Assembly (NCBI GenBank): GCA_964242335.1
Contig: CAXTAY010000016.1
Span: 1-64,000, forward strand
Length of the DNA stretch: 64,000 bases
From: Lichenicoccus sp964242335
GTDB lineage: Bacteria; Pseudomonadota; Alphaproteobacteria; Acetobacterales; Acetobacteraceae
Reading direction: 5' to 3'
The notes under the pieces were generated by a model. That model was not told the DNA's origin and did not search any database. It saw nothing but the letters and a program-made list of their open reading frames with translations. This document shows positions 24,912-33,110 of the stretch, piece by piece (position 1 is the stretch's first letter; each line of letters begins with the position of its first letter). The translations under genes and the position numbers were made by a program.

Positions 24912-25349
24912 ATGACTAAACTCTACCGTGTGCTCTACTGCTCCCGGAACAGCATCCTGGGTAGTCCTGAAGTCGTCGCCGACGATATCCTTGCAATCCT
25001 GGCCAGGTCGCGGCGCAACAACTCCCGCGACCGCGTCACCGGCGGCCTGCTGTTCAGTACCGGCTGCTTCGCGCAGGTGCTGGAAGGACCCGCCGATGCG
25101 GTCGAAGCGGCGTTCGAGCGCATTCAGTGCGACGAGCGGCACACGGACGTCACCGTGTTGCAGGCCGGACCGGTCGTGATGCGCGATTTTCCCGACTGGT
25201 CGATGGGATTTGCCGGCGCCGCGAAGGGCGCGATCTCGGGGGAGCTGCTCCAGGATGCCCTCACCGGTCGCTCCAGCGTCGGCGACGAGTTGCTCGGCAT
25301 CCTCAAGTCGGTCGTGATGCGCGAGACCGAGTGGCTTGCCTCGACCTAG
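24912..25349 (+). CDS. BLUF-domain blue-light sensor
   Basis: A 145-residue protein made of one BLUF domain, which binds FAD and responds to blue light. Numbered from the ATG at 24912, the expected residues are present: Tyr9 in VLYCSRN, Asn37 in RRNNSRD, Gln55 in CFAQVLEG, and Trp96 and Met98 in PDWSMGF. AAAAGGA precedes the start, favouring 24912 over the GTG at 24909. No output domain is attached apart from about 45 C-terminal residues. It probably acts by binding a partner, and the immediately upstream EAL protein is the obvious candidate because BLUF and EAL are fused in BlrP1 and YcgF (inference). Confidence 0.9.
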   Translation: MTKLYRVLYCSRNSILGSPEVVADDILAILARSRRNNSRDRVTGGLLFSTGCFAQVLEGPADAVEAAFERIQCDERHTDVTVLQAGPVVMRDFPDWSMGFAGAAKGAISGELLQDALTGRSSVGDELLGILKSVVMRETEWLAST

Positions 25350-25360
25350 CAGGCTGCTGA
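25346..25360 (+). repeat. 15-base segment identical to 13425-13439
   Basis: CTAGCAGGCTGCTGA overlaps the TAG stop of the BLUF gene, exactly as the other copy overlaps the metalloprotease stop. The sequence after the repeat differs at the two sites. Confidence 0.5.
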
Positions 25361-25365
25361 GAGAA

Positions 25366-25478
25366 GCCAAGGGCTCCGCCCTTGCCCCGCTGGGGCCTGC
25401 GGCCCCAGACCCCGATCTCCTAGAGTCAGGTTTTCAAAGGCTCGCCTTTGATGGGGTCAAGGGGCAACGCCCCTTGCT
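25366..25478. repeat. Hairpin-rich intergenic repeat, copy 1
   Basis: Four successive hairpins are visible: AAGGGC-TCC-GCCCTT (25369-25383), TGGGGCC-TGC-GGCCCCA (25391-25407), AAAGG-CTCG-CCTTT (25436-25449) and AAGGGGC-AAC-GCCCCTT (25459-25475). GACCCC and GGGGTC flank the middle and can pair with each other. The same arrangement recurs at 59984-60095 and in shorter form at 39640-39678. It lies downstream of the BLUF gene and the convergent glycosyltransferase gene, and may act as a terminator or a REP/BIME-like element. Confidence 0.75.
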
Positions 25479-25539
25479 CTGCCTTCATTCCCGTGTGCTC
25501 GACGCCTCATCGGTTTTTCAACGGCCTCCTAGAGCATTG

Positions 25540-25566
25540 TCCGATCAAACTTGATCATTGATCGGA
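25540..25566. repeat. Palindromic intergenic element
   Basis: TCCGATCAA (25540-25548) and TTGATCGGA (25558-25566) form a perfect 9-bp stem around a nine-base spacer. The block is preceded by TAGAGCATTG. It resembles palindromic intergenic units scattered in many alphaproteobacterial genomes that read AGAGCATTTTCCGATCAAA. It lies 40 bases from the end of the minus-strand glycosyltransferase gene. Confidence 0.6.
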
Positions 25567-25605
25567 TAGAGAGGCTCGCCAACACAACGGGCTGGAGCAA
25601 GCTCG

Positions 25606-26727
25606 TCAGCCGTGGGTCTGCAGCAGGATGGCAGTACGGGCGACGACCCGCGCCTCATCGTATAGCGCGCAGGCGCGCAGCCGACCCGCTTCGCCCATCC
25701 GCCGTCGTGATCCGGCATCCGCCGCCAGTCGCGACAAGGCACAGGCCAGGGCATCGGCGTCCGCCGGGGGCACCAGCAGGCCGGTCTCTTCCGCGACCAC
25801 CTGTTCGCGGGGCCCGCTTATGTCGGTCGCTACCACCGGCAGGCCGGCGAGCATCGCCTCGATCACCGACATCGGCAGTCCCTCGAAATAGCTGGGCAGC
25901 ACGAAGATGTCCGCGGCCGCCAGCAGGGCCGCGATGTCGGTGCGGTAGCCGAGCCTGCGTAGCCGCTCCCCCAGCGCATCCGGACGGGCCGCGCGCGTGA
26001 AGGCGAGGTCGAGGTCCTCGCCGTGATCCGAGGCCAGCCGCTCGCCTACCACCCAGAGCTCGGCATCCGGCACACGCCGCATCGCCGTCAGCAGCTCCAG
26101 ATAGCCCTTGTGGCGCACCAGCCTGGAGACGGCGATGATCACGACGCGATCCTCGGGTACGCCAAGGGCGGTCCGCGTCGTGATGCGCGCCGCGGCGTCC
26201 GGCCGGAAGGTGGCCGGGTCGCGGCCATTGCCGACGGCGATCGGAGCACGGTGGATGTGCCAGCGCCGCGCATCCGCCGCGTCCTCGCGCGACACGGTGA
26301 AGTAGAGGTCGGTGATCCGCCCGGCGAGCCACTCCAGCGCCAGCGCGGCACCACGCCGGGACAGCGGCCCGGGCTGGTTGAACAGGAAGCCGTGACAGGT
26401 ATAGGCGACCAGCCGCACGCCGCAGAGCCTGGCGGCGAGGCGTGCGAGCAGGCCGCTGATCGGCATGTGCGCGTGCACGAGATCGGGCCGCTCGGTGCGG
26501 ATCAGGCGCACCAGGGCGCGCAGCGCGCGCAGCTGCGCCAGCGGCGACAGGCTGCGTGCCAGCGGCAGCCCCACCACGCGGAACCCCTCCGAGCGAGGCA
26601 GATCGAGCAACGGACCGTCCGCGCAGGCTCCGACCACCTCGTGCCCTCGCGCACGCAGCCCGCGCATCAGCGGCAGCAGGAAATGCAGCAGCGAGAAATC
26701 GACGTTGGTGACTTCGAGGATCTTCAC
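25606..26727 (-). CDS. Glycosyltransferase family 4
   Basis: A 373-residue GT-B fold glycosyltransferase. The N-terminal domain contains VTNVDFSLLHFLLPLMRGL and VHAHMPISGLLARLAARL. The C-terminal nucleotide-sugar domain has VSRLVRHKGYLELL and the EX7E-type segment PSYFEGLPMSVIEAMLAGLP. It starts at GTG 26727. It would transfer a sugar in cell-envelope polysaccharide synthesis; donor and acceptor are unknown. It follows the heparinase-like gene by 19 bases and is probably the last gene of a rpe-heparinase-GT operon. Confidence 0.88.
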   Translation of the reverse strand: MKILEVTNVDFSLLHFLLPLMRGLRARGHEVVGACADGPLLDLPRSEGFRVVGLPLARSLSPLAQLRALRALVRLIRTERPDLVHAHMPISGLLARLAARLCGVRLVAYTCHGFLFNQPGPLSRRGAALALEWLAGRITDLYFTVSREDAADARRWHIHRAPIAVGNGRDPATFRPDAAARITTRTALGVPEDRVVIIAVSRLVRHKGYLELLTAMRRVPDAELWVVGERLASDHGEDLDLAFTRAARPDALGERLRRLGYRTDIAALLAAADIFVLPSYFEGLPMSVIEAMLAGLPVVATDISGPREQVVAEETGLLVPPADADALACALSRLAADAGSRRRMGEAGRLRACALYDEARVVARTAILLQTHG

Positions 26728-26746
26728 CCGGAGGAAGGCCGCGCGG

Positions 26747-28417
26747 TCAGTCCGCGCGGCTGATCGCCCAGCGTACCGCCTGCGGCTCGCCGGCGACGGC
26801 CTCCGCCGCCTCGCCCGCGGCCGCCGGCGGGGTCACCGTGACCGTGACCTGCCGGCTCGCCCGCGGCGCTCCTGAACCGAGGTAGACGCTCTCCTCGATC
26901 GCCATTGCGCCGCCCTCGATGCGCATGCGCCACTGCACCCCGGAACCGAGCGTCAGCGACAGGCTGCCGGGCTCGCCGTCGGGTTTGGCGACCACCTCGG
27001 GATGCAGGTGGAAGCGGAGCACGAAGCCGATCGCATGATCGGCCTCGAGGAAATCCTCACCGCGTATGTCCTCGCCGTTCTCGGCCAGATACAGCCGCCG
27101 GCGATGCACCGCTCCGAACGCCGGCTTGTAGCCGTCATGGCTCAGCGCCAGCCAGTGCGCGCCGCCGGACTGCTTGTGGTCGACTTCGACATGCGCCGGA
27201 CGACGCACGATCCCGCTCGATCCGAACTCCGAGGAGGAGCGGTCCTCGATCACCAGCACCGAATGCGCGGCCGTCTTGCGCAGCGCCTCCTGCCAGGATG
27301 GCGTCACGCCGGCGCCGCAATTGACGATCAGCCGCTCGCGCCCGATCGAGAGCTCGAACGCGAGTGTCCCCGCGTGCGACAACGAGTCGTAGCCGGAGGG
27401 CGGTGGCGGTCCGGCATCGAGGAACAGCATGCAGCGCCCGACCTGCAGGCGGATGAAGCCGCCTTCCGGCAGCGCCGCCTGAACCGATCGGCCGCGCGCC
27501 GCCTGGGCCAGCACCAGGTCGATGAGCGCCGGATTCTCTTCCTGGCTGCCGTTGAACAGGGCCAGGCCGCCGTCGGCATGGCGCAGCGCGCGCAGCGCCG
27601 GGGTCATCCGGTCGAGTGCCGCGGCCAGCGCCAGCGGCGGTGCCACCTGACCGGTCTGCATCAGCGCGCGCATCTCCGCGAGCTCGCGCAGCGCCGCCAG
27701 CTGCGCATACGGGCTGCGCTCGACGTGGCAGCCATCGAGCAGCACCTGGCGACCGATCTCGGCGGCGATGTGGCGCATGTAGCGGGTCATCAGGTGAGCC
27801 TGGTCCGGCATCGCCACCGCGCAGGCGAGCAGGCCCTTGTAGGCGGTCAGCGCGCGATGATCATGGCTGGTCCAGGGCAGCATCGCGGCCAGCGTCCGGC
27901 CGTCGATCAGCAGCTGCGCCATCAAGCGCTGCCGGAAGCCGTCGTCGGCGGAGGCCGCGAAGAAATCGTAGTGCACGAGCCAGGCGTGCAGCCGAGCGCC
28001 CAGCACGTCGGGAGCACGCGGTCTAGGGTCGGGGGGCGGTCGCTGCAGCCACTCCGCCACCAGGGTGCGCGCGCGCAGGCGAGCGCCGTCGGTGCCCAGC
28101 GCGCGCAGATCGCGCAGCCAGGTGAAGCCGTGCGCGTGCGCGCGCAGCGACGGTGCGCGGGAGGCCTCGGCGCCGGCCGCCTCCTGGGCATTCGTCGCGG
28201 CGTCGGACCATCCGTCAGGTGCCAGCGGATAGACCATGCCGCAGAACAGCAGCTCGCCCTTCATCAGGCGCGCGCCGAGCGAGGGATCGCCCGGCCACAG
28301 ATCGCGCACTGCCTGATGCGGTGCGTCCGGCACACGGCTCATGCCGAGCGAGTTGCCGAGTCCGGGCAGACGCGCGAACGACAGGCGCGCGTCGCGGCTC
28401 CAGCGGCGCACGTCCAT
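26747..28417 (-). CDS. Heparinase II/III family protein
   Basis: A 556-residue protein. The N-terminal half is alpha-helical (toroid-like), with YKGLLACAVAMPDQAHLMTRYM and LLDGCHVERSPYAQLAALREL. The C-terminal half is a beta-sandwich, with GYDSLSHAGTLAFELSIG, LIVNCGAG and the HSVLVIEDRSSSE segment typical of alphaproteobacterial heparinase II/III-like proteins. True heparin cleavage is unlikely; relatives are thought to act on uronic-acid polysaccharides. No signal peptide is evident. The ATG at 28417 overlaps the rpe stop (TGATG), with a GTG one codon upstream as an alternative start. Confidence 0.87.
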   Translation of the reverse strand: MDVRRWSRDARLSFARLPGLGNSLGMSRVPDAPHQAVRDLWPGDPSLGARLMKGELLFCGMVYPLAPDGWSDAATNAQEAAGAEASRAPSLRAHAHGFTWLRDLRALGTDGARLRARTLVAEWLQRPPPDPRPRAPDVLGARLHAWLVHYDFFAASADDGFRQRLMAQLLIDGRTLAAMLPWTSHDHRALTAYKGLLACAVAMPDQAHLMTRYMRHIAAEIGRQVLLDGCHVERSPYAQLAALRELAEMRALMQTGQVAPPLALAAALDRMTPALRALRHADGGLALFNGSQEENPALIDLVLAQAARGRSVQAALPEGGFIRLQVGRCMLFLDAGPPPPSGYDSLSHAGTLAFELSIGRERLIVNCGAGVTPSWQEALRKTAAHSVLVIEDRSSSEFGSSGIVRRPAHVEVDHKQSGGAHWLALSHDGYKPAFGAVHRRRLYLAENGEDIRGEDFLEADHAIGFVLRFHLHPEVVAKPDGEPGSLSLTLGSGVQWRMRIEGGAMAIEESVYLGSGAPRASRQVTVTVTPPAAAGEAAEAVAGEPQAVRWAISRAD

Positions 28418-29109
28418 CACGATCCGCCGCCCCGGCCGCCAGAGCCGCCGTGGCCGCGCAGCCCCGCGATCGCGCCTGCATAGTCGGCGGCGCCGAAGAT
28501 CGACGTGCCCCCCACCAGGAAGGTGGCGCCTGCCTCGACGCAGAGCGCGGCCGTGCGGGCGTCGATGCCGCCATCCACCCCGATCGGGGAGTGCAGCCCG
28601 CGCTCGGTCAGCATCGCGCGGATGCGGGCGATCTTGGCCAGCTGGCCGTCGATGAACTTCTGGCCACCGAACCCCGGGTTGACGGTCATCACCAGCACCA
28701 TGTCGGCGAGGTCGAGCACCTCGCCGATCGCCTCCGGCGGGGTAGCCGGGTTGATCGCGATGCCGGCCGCGACACCGAGCGACTTCACCGTCTGCAGCGA
28801 CCGGTGCGCGTGCGGCCCGGCCTCGATGTGCAGGTGGATGTGGTCCGCGCCGGCCTGCGCGAACGCGGTGAGATACGGGTCGACCGGCGCGATCATCAGG
28901 TGCACGTCGAACACCAGCTTCGAGCGCGGTCGCAGCGCCTGGATCAGCTGCGCGCCGAAGGAGAGGTTGGGCACGAAGTGCCCGTCCATGATGTCGAGAT
29001 GCAGCCAGTCGGCACCGGCGGCCTCGACCGCCGCGACCTCCTCGGCGGCGCGGGAGAAATCCGCGGCCAGCAGACTCGGGGCGACGATGATGCCGGATGT
29101 CGATGTCAT
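28417..29109 (-). CDS. rpe: Ribulose-phosphate 3-epimerase
   Basis: A 230-residue TIM-barrel enzyme interconverting ribulose-5-phosphate and xylulose-5-phosphate in the pentose phosphate pathway. Diagnostic segments are APSLLAADFS, LHLDIMDGHFVPN, DVHLMI, MTVNPGFGGQKFI and VDGGI. The C-terminal twelve residues are Gly/Ser-rich and not conserved. It is coupled by overlap to the heparinase-like gene and lies 122 bases downstream of rsmB. Confidence 0.96.
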   Translation of the reverse strand: MTSTSGIIVAPSLLAADFSRAAEEVAAVEAAGADWLHLDIMDGHFVPNLSFGAQLIQALRPRSKLVFDVHLMIAPVDPYLTAFAQAGADHIHLHIEAGPHAHRSLQTVKSLGVAAGIAINPATPPEAIGEVLDLADMVLVMTVNPGFGGQKFIDGQLAKIARIRAMLTERGLHSPIGVDGGIDARTAALCVEAGATFLVGGTSIFGAADYAGAIAGLRGHGGSGGRGGGS

Positions 29110-29231
29110 AACGCGCTTCTAACAGGAACAGCGCCATTCGACACAAGCCGAACTGCGCGCGCAAGCGCGAGTCGCGCGTCATCGGGACGATGCTCGAACG
29201 GATCGACCGCGGCGCGATCGATCCGTTATGG

Positions 29232-30548
29232 TCAGGACCGGACCAGCCGGGCGGCGAAGAAGCCATCCATGCCACCCAACTCGGCCCAGAGACCGGGATG
29301 GGTGCGCAGGTAGCCCTTCGGAGTAACCGCCTCCGGCAACGGCGCCAGCTCGGCAGCACTGAACGGCTGCAGTCGCAGTCCGGAGAACAGGCCGGAGACC
29401 AGTGCCGGCTCGATCCGCGCCTCGCCCTCTTCGCGCTGCATCGAGCAGACCGCGTAGATCAGGCGGCCGCCGGGACGCAGCATCGAGATCGCGGCGTCGA
29501 TCAGCCGATCCTGCGCCACCCGCAGCGGTTCCAGATCGGCCGGACGACGCGACCGCAGCACGTCCGGATGACGTCGTACGGTGCCGGTGGCGCTGCAGGG
29601 CGCGTCCAGCAGGATCGCGTCGAACAGCGATTGCGGCCGCCACGCGGTCGCGTCCGCCTCGATCAGCTCGGCGTGCAGCCCGAGCCGCTGCAGGTTGCCG
29701 CGTAGGCGGTCCAGGCGCACCGGGTCGCGGTCCAGTGCCGTAACCTGCGCGCCGGCGGCGGCCAGCTGCGCGGTCTTGCCGCCGGGTGCCGCGCACAGGT
29801 CGGCGATACGTTCGCCCGGCTTAGGCGCCAGCAGCCGGACCGGCAGCGAGGCCGCGACGTCCTGCACCCAGAACGCCCCCTGCTCGTAGCCGGGCAAATC
29901 GGCGACGCGGGTGCCAGCCGGCAGCCGCAGGGTGCCGTTCGGCAGCACCACCCCGCCTTCCGGAAGTCCTCCCGGCAGCATGACGTGGTGGCGAAGCGTC
30001 AGGTCGAGCGGCGCCTCCTGGCGGATCGTCTCGGCGATCTGTCGCGCCTCCGGGCCCCACGAGGCCCAAAGCCAGGCAGGCACGTCGAGCCGTGCCTGAT
30101 CGAGGCCGTCCAGCGCGCGTTCGCCGGCAGCTGCGACCCGGCGCAGCACCGCGTTGACCAAACCGGCGAACGGCGCCAGCCGGCGTCGGCGCACGAGATC
30201 CACGGCGGTGCCGACCGCCGCGTGCGCGGGTGTGTCAAGGAACATCAGCTGTGCCGCCCCGAGGCGCAGCGCCAGGCGCACCGGCGGTGGCGGCGCGCGG
30301 GCGAGCAGCGGCTCCAGCACGGCGTCGAGCGTGCCGAGGCGTCGCAGCACCATAGCCGCGAGGCGATGCGCGGCCGCACGGTCGCGCGCCGACACGGCCG
30401 AAGGCGCCTGCTCCAGCGCATCTTCCAGCCGGCCGCCACGATCCAGCACCGAGACCAGGATGTCGAACGCGATGTCGCGCGTCGGATCGCCCGGCGGCGC
30501 CAGGGCGTGAACCCTGTGCGGACTACGCGGCATTGACACTCTGTTCAT
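29232..30548 (-). CDS. rsmB: 16S rRNA (cytosine-967-C5)-methyltransferase
   Basis: A 438-residue enzyme. Residues about 20-150 form a NusB-like RNA-binding domain (AFDILVSVLDRGGRLEDAL, RAAAHRLAAMVLRRLG). The SAM-dependent catalytic domain contains ADLCAAPGGKTAQLAAAGA, the LLDAPCSATGTVRRHPD cysteine motif and the second cysteine in YAVCSMQREEGE. It methylates C967 of 16S rRNA. The ATG at 30548 has GGAG close upstream; a second in-frame ATG at 30533 is possible. It diverges from the unknown gene at 30654 across a 105-base gap. Confidence 0.94.
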   Translation of the reverse strand: MNRVSMPRSPHRVHALAPPGDPTRDIAFDILVSVLDRGGRLEDALEQAPSAVSARDRAAAHRLAAMVLRRLGTLDAVLEPLLARAPPPPVRLALRLGAAQLMFLDTPAHAAVGTAVDLVRRRRLAPFAGLVNAVLRRVAAAGERALDGLDQARLDVPAWLWASWGPEARQIAETIRQEAPLDLTLRHHVMLPGGLPEGGVVLPNGTLRLPAGTRVADLPGYEQGAFWVQDVAASLPVRLLAPKPGERIADLCAAPGGKTAQLAAAGAQVTALDRDPVRLDRLRGNLQRLGLHAELIEADATAWRPQSLFDAILLDAPCSATGTVRRHPDVLRSRRPADLEPLRVAQDRLIDAAISMLRPGGRLIYAVCSMQREEGEARIEPALVSGLFSGLRLQPFSAAELAPLPEAVTPKGYLRTHPGLWAELGGMDGFFAARLVRS

Positions 30549-30653
30549 GCTCTCCGGCTATCCTGTCGCCCAGCAGATGGCATGCAGCTCCGTCGCAGGC
30601 CAGGGGCCGGGAGGAGATCTTGCGCAGCGAACTGCAGCACGAGGGGAAGAACG

Positions 30654-31790
30654 ATGCCGGCGCCTGACGCACGGGCTCTCGCACCGTCGAACCCCTCCGC
30701 GGGCCTCGTCGTCGCGTGGGCCATCGGCCGTGACACGCAGGCGGTGCCGACCCGCTGCGTCTCCCTGCCCTTCACGTCGCCGGCGCTGATCGCGACCCGC
30801 GTACGCGCCACGTCGACGGGCGAGCTGGAGATGCTGCTCAGCAATCCGGGCGGCGGCCGTGGCATCTACGTCGCGCACTGGGCTGCGCTCCGCGGCTACG
30901 TGGCGCCCAGCCTGCACGACATCATGCTGGTCGACCGCGTCTCCGGCGACATCGCCGCTGCCGGGCCACCGTCTCCGGCCAGCATCCGCAGGGCCGCGTT
31001 CGACGTCGCCGCGGAAGGACATTGCGGACGTCGCGTGGCCCAGGCGGGGCGTCGCGCGCGCGATGCCGAGCGGGACGGAACCTGTCGCATCCGCGCGCAC
31101 CTGCTGCTGAGCCTGTCGCGCGCGCTCAACCTGACCGACGCCAGCGCGACCGCCGCCAACCCGTGGACGACGGAGCCGGACGACCATCAGGCCTGGCTGG
31201 CGGAGGCGCCGCACCTGCTGGCGAAACGTCTCGACGGGGCGCCGCCCTGGCTGCCGGCCGAGCTGGCGACCGCGATCGCCCGGATCGCTGCACTGACCTG
31301 GCCGCTCGGCGTCGGCCCGCACGCAGCGGAGGCCAGGTTGCCGCGTGTGCTGGGCCTGCTCTCCGGGCTGTCGCGAACATGCCGAAGCATCGTCAACCTC
31401 GACCGCGCGGTCGGGGTGCGGGTCGCCGAGGCCGGGGCCGCGCTGCATCAGGCGCGCGCGCTGCTGGACGACCCGATCGCACTCCTGGCCGCCTGGCGCT
31501 CGGACCAGCCGGCGCTGCTGCGCACGCTGGAGCAACCGGACTGGCTGCTGGACGGGTGGGATCGACTCTGCCTGCTCTGCGACGACGACAAGGAAGGCAT
31601 GGCGCTGGCGCAGATGCTGCTCCACGAGGGGGACCAGCGCATGACGCTGACGCGCACCGAGCTCGACGGCGCGAGGCTGCCCGGCCTCAGCAACGCCGCC
31701 GCGGCGCTGGAGCGGCAGATGCGCAACGAGAAGATGCGGCTGCGCGAGCTGCGGCTGAACGACCCGGATCCGGGCGACTCGAATGGCTGA
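30654..31790 (+). CDS. Uncharacterised protein, first of an overlapping pair
   Basis: A 378-residue protein that I do not recognise. It starts at ATG 30654 with GAGGGGAAG upstream. There is no signal peptide or membrane helix. The N-terminal 100 residues appear mixed alpha/beta (LEMLLSNPGGGRGIYVAHW, YVAPSLHDIMLVDRV). The rest is Leu/Ala-rich helix, with CDDDKEGMALAQMLLHEGDQ near the C-terminus. It overlaps the next gene by eight bases, so the two are probably made together. It is not obviously truncated. Confidence 0.75.
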   Translation: MPAPDARALAPSNPSAGLVVAWAIGRDTQAVPTRCVSLPFTSPALIATRVRATSTGELEMLLSNPGGGRGIYVAHWAALRGYVAPSLHDIMLVDRVSGDIAAAGPPSPASIRRAAFDVAAEGHCGRRVAQAGRRARDAERDGTCRIRAHLLLSLSRALNLTDASATAANPWTTEPDDHQAWLAEAPHLLAKRLDGAPPWLPAELATAIARIAALTWPLGVGPHAAEARLPRVLGLLSGLSRTCRSIVNLDRAVGVRVAEAGAALHQARALLDDPIALLAAWRSDQPALLRTLEQPDWLLDGWDRLCLLCDDDKEGMALAQMLLHEGDQRMTLTRTELDGARLPGLSNAAAALERQMRNEKMRLRELRLNDPDPGDSNG

Positions 31791-33054
31791 CGCGCCCACC
31801 AGCCCGCCGAGGAGCCGCGGCCTGCTCGATCTGAGCCGGGATCTGCGCGACGCCAGCGACAGCGCGATCCTGCGCGTCACCCAGGTCATCGACACCTTGC
31901 CGGAACGCGGCGCCGCCGACCGGCTGCTGGACGGGTTGCGACCGCGCCTGAGCGCGCTTCGGCCGCCGCGGCCGCCGGCGCTGAGCCGCGTGCTGTTCTG
32001 GCCGCTGCAGCCGGTGATCCTGGCGCCCGGTGCCTGGCGGCCGGGCACGGTCGGGATCCCGCGCAGCATGATCACGCCGATCACCGCGCTGGTTCGCACC
32101 CACCTGCCGGACGCCGGCTCCGTCGAGGCCGCCCTCGCCGCCGGACGCGAGCCGGATGATCAGCTCTGGCAGGATGCCGCGTCGATCCTGACCACCGTCC
32201 CGTTGCCCGCCGACTGGGAGTCGGTCGCGTTCCAGGTGCAGACCGGGATCAAGCCGCAGGCATTGCAGCCCCTGCTCGTGGTGATCCGGCTCGCCTTCGC
32301 CCATGCCCGCCTGCTGCGTCAGATCGGCAGCGAGCCGGAGCCGGCCGCCGAGGCGAGCCGGCCACTGCTGCTGGATGCCGCACGATCCGGCCCGCTGAGC
32401 TGGAGCACCATGCTGACGCTGCTGTTCGAGCAGACGCGGGCGCCGGGGCCGCTGCTGCGCCAGGTGATCGAGCTGGCGCGCGCGAGTGGCTTCGCACGCC
32501 AGCTCGAGGGCGGCCTGCAGCAGGTGGTTGATGCGGTGATCGACCGGCTGGATCAGGCCGACGCCGGATCCTCGCCGCGAGCTGCGCCCGGAAGCGCTGC
32601 GGAAGCTGGTCCGGGACGGGCGCAGACCGACGAGGCGCTGCGCACCCAGGCGCGTCGCGCGGCGCGGCTCGCGGGCTTCTGTGCCATGCGCGCGGAGATG
32701 CCGGCGGTCGGCAGGCTGACGCAGCGCAGGCGGCAGGTGGCGGCGGAATGCGCAGCCGAGTTCGCCGACGGGCTGCGCGGCGCGACCGCGGCCTGCGTGC
32801 CGGCCGGCACGCTGGATCCGCAGGCGGAGCAGGAGGCGGCGGAGCGGCTCGAGGCGCGGCTGCTGGCCCTGCGTGAGCTCGATCTGGCCGCCCGGCCGCT
32901 CGGCGAAGCGCAGGGGCGCGAGCAGCTGCTGAGCCAGGCGGCGACGTTCTACGCGGGTGCGGACGCGCCGGACTGGCTGACCCGCGCCGACCGGCTGCGA
33001 CTGTGCGAGATCCTGGTCGGGGCGGAGGCGGCGCTTCGCCTGGCGGACCTATAG
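31783..33054 (+). CDS. Uncharacterised protein, second of an overlapping pair
   Basis: A 423-residue, mostly helical protein that I do not recognise. The segment FWPLQPVILAPGAWRPGTVGIPRS near residues 70-95 stands out as Pro/Trp-rich and could be a conserved core. Helical stretches such as QLEGGLQQVVDAVIDRL and QEAAERLEARLLALRELDL suggest coiled-coil or helical-repeat structure. There is no signal peptide. It starts within the last eight bases of the preceding gene and ends 56 bases before the YggS-type gene. Confidence 0.75.
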   Translation: MADAPTSPPRSRGLLDLSRDLRDASDSAILRVTQVIDTLPERGAADRLLDGLRPRLSALRPPRPPALSRVLFWPLQPVILAPGAWRPGTVGIPRSMITPITALVRTHLPDAGSVEAALAAGREPDDQLWQDAASILTTVPLPADWESVAFQVQTGIKPQALQPLLVVIRLAFAHARLLRQIGSEPEPAAEASRPLLLDAARSGPLSWSTMLTLLFEQTRAPGPLLRQVIELARASGFARQLEGGLQQVVDAVIDRLDQADAGSSPRAAPGSAAEAGPGRAQTDEALRTQARRAARLAGFCAMRAEMPAVGRLTQRRRQVAAECAAEFADGLRGATAACVPAGTLDPQAEQEAAERLEARLLALRELDLAARPLGEAQGREQLLSQAATFYAGADAPDWLTRADRLRLCEILVGAEAALRLADL

Positions 33055-33110
33055 CGACGGCGCCCGATCGGCACTACCTGACCCAGACCACGTCGCCGGA
33101 AACCGTGCCG

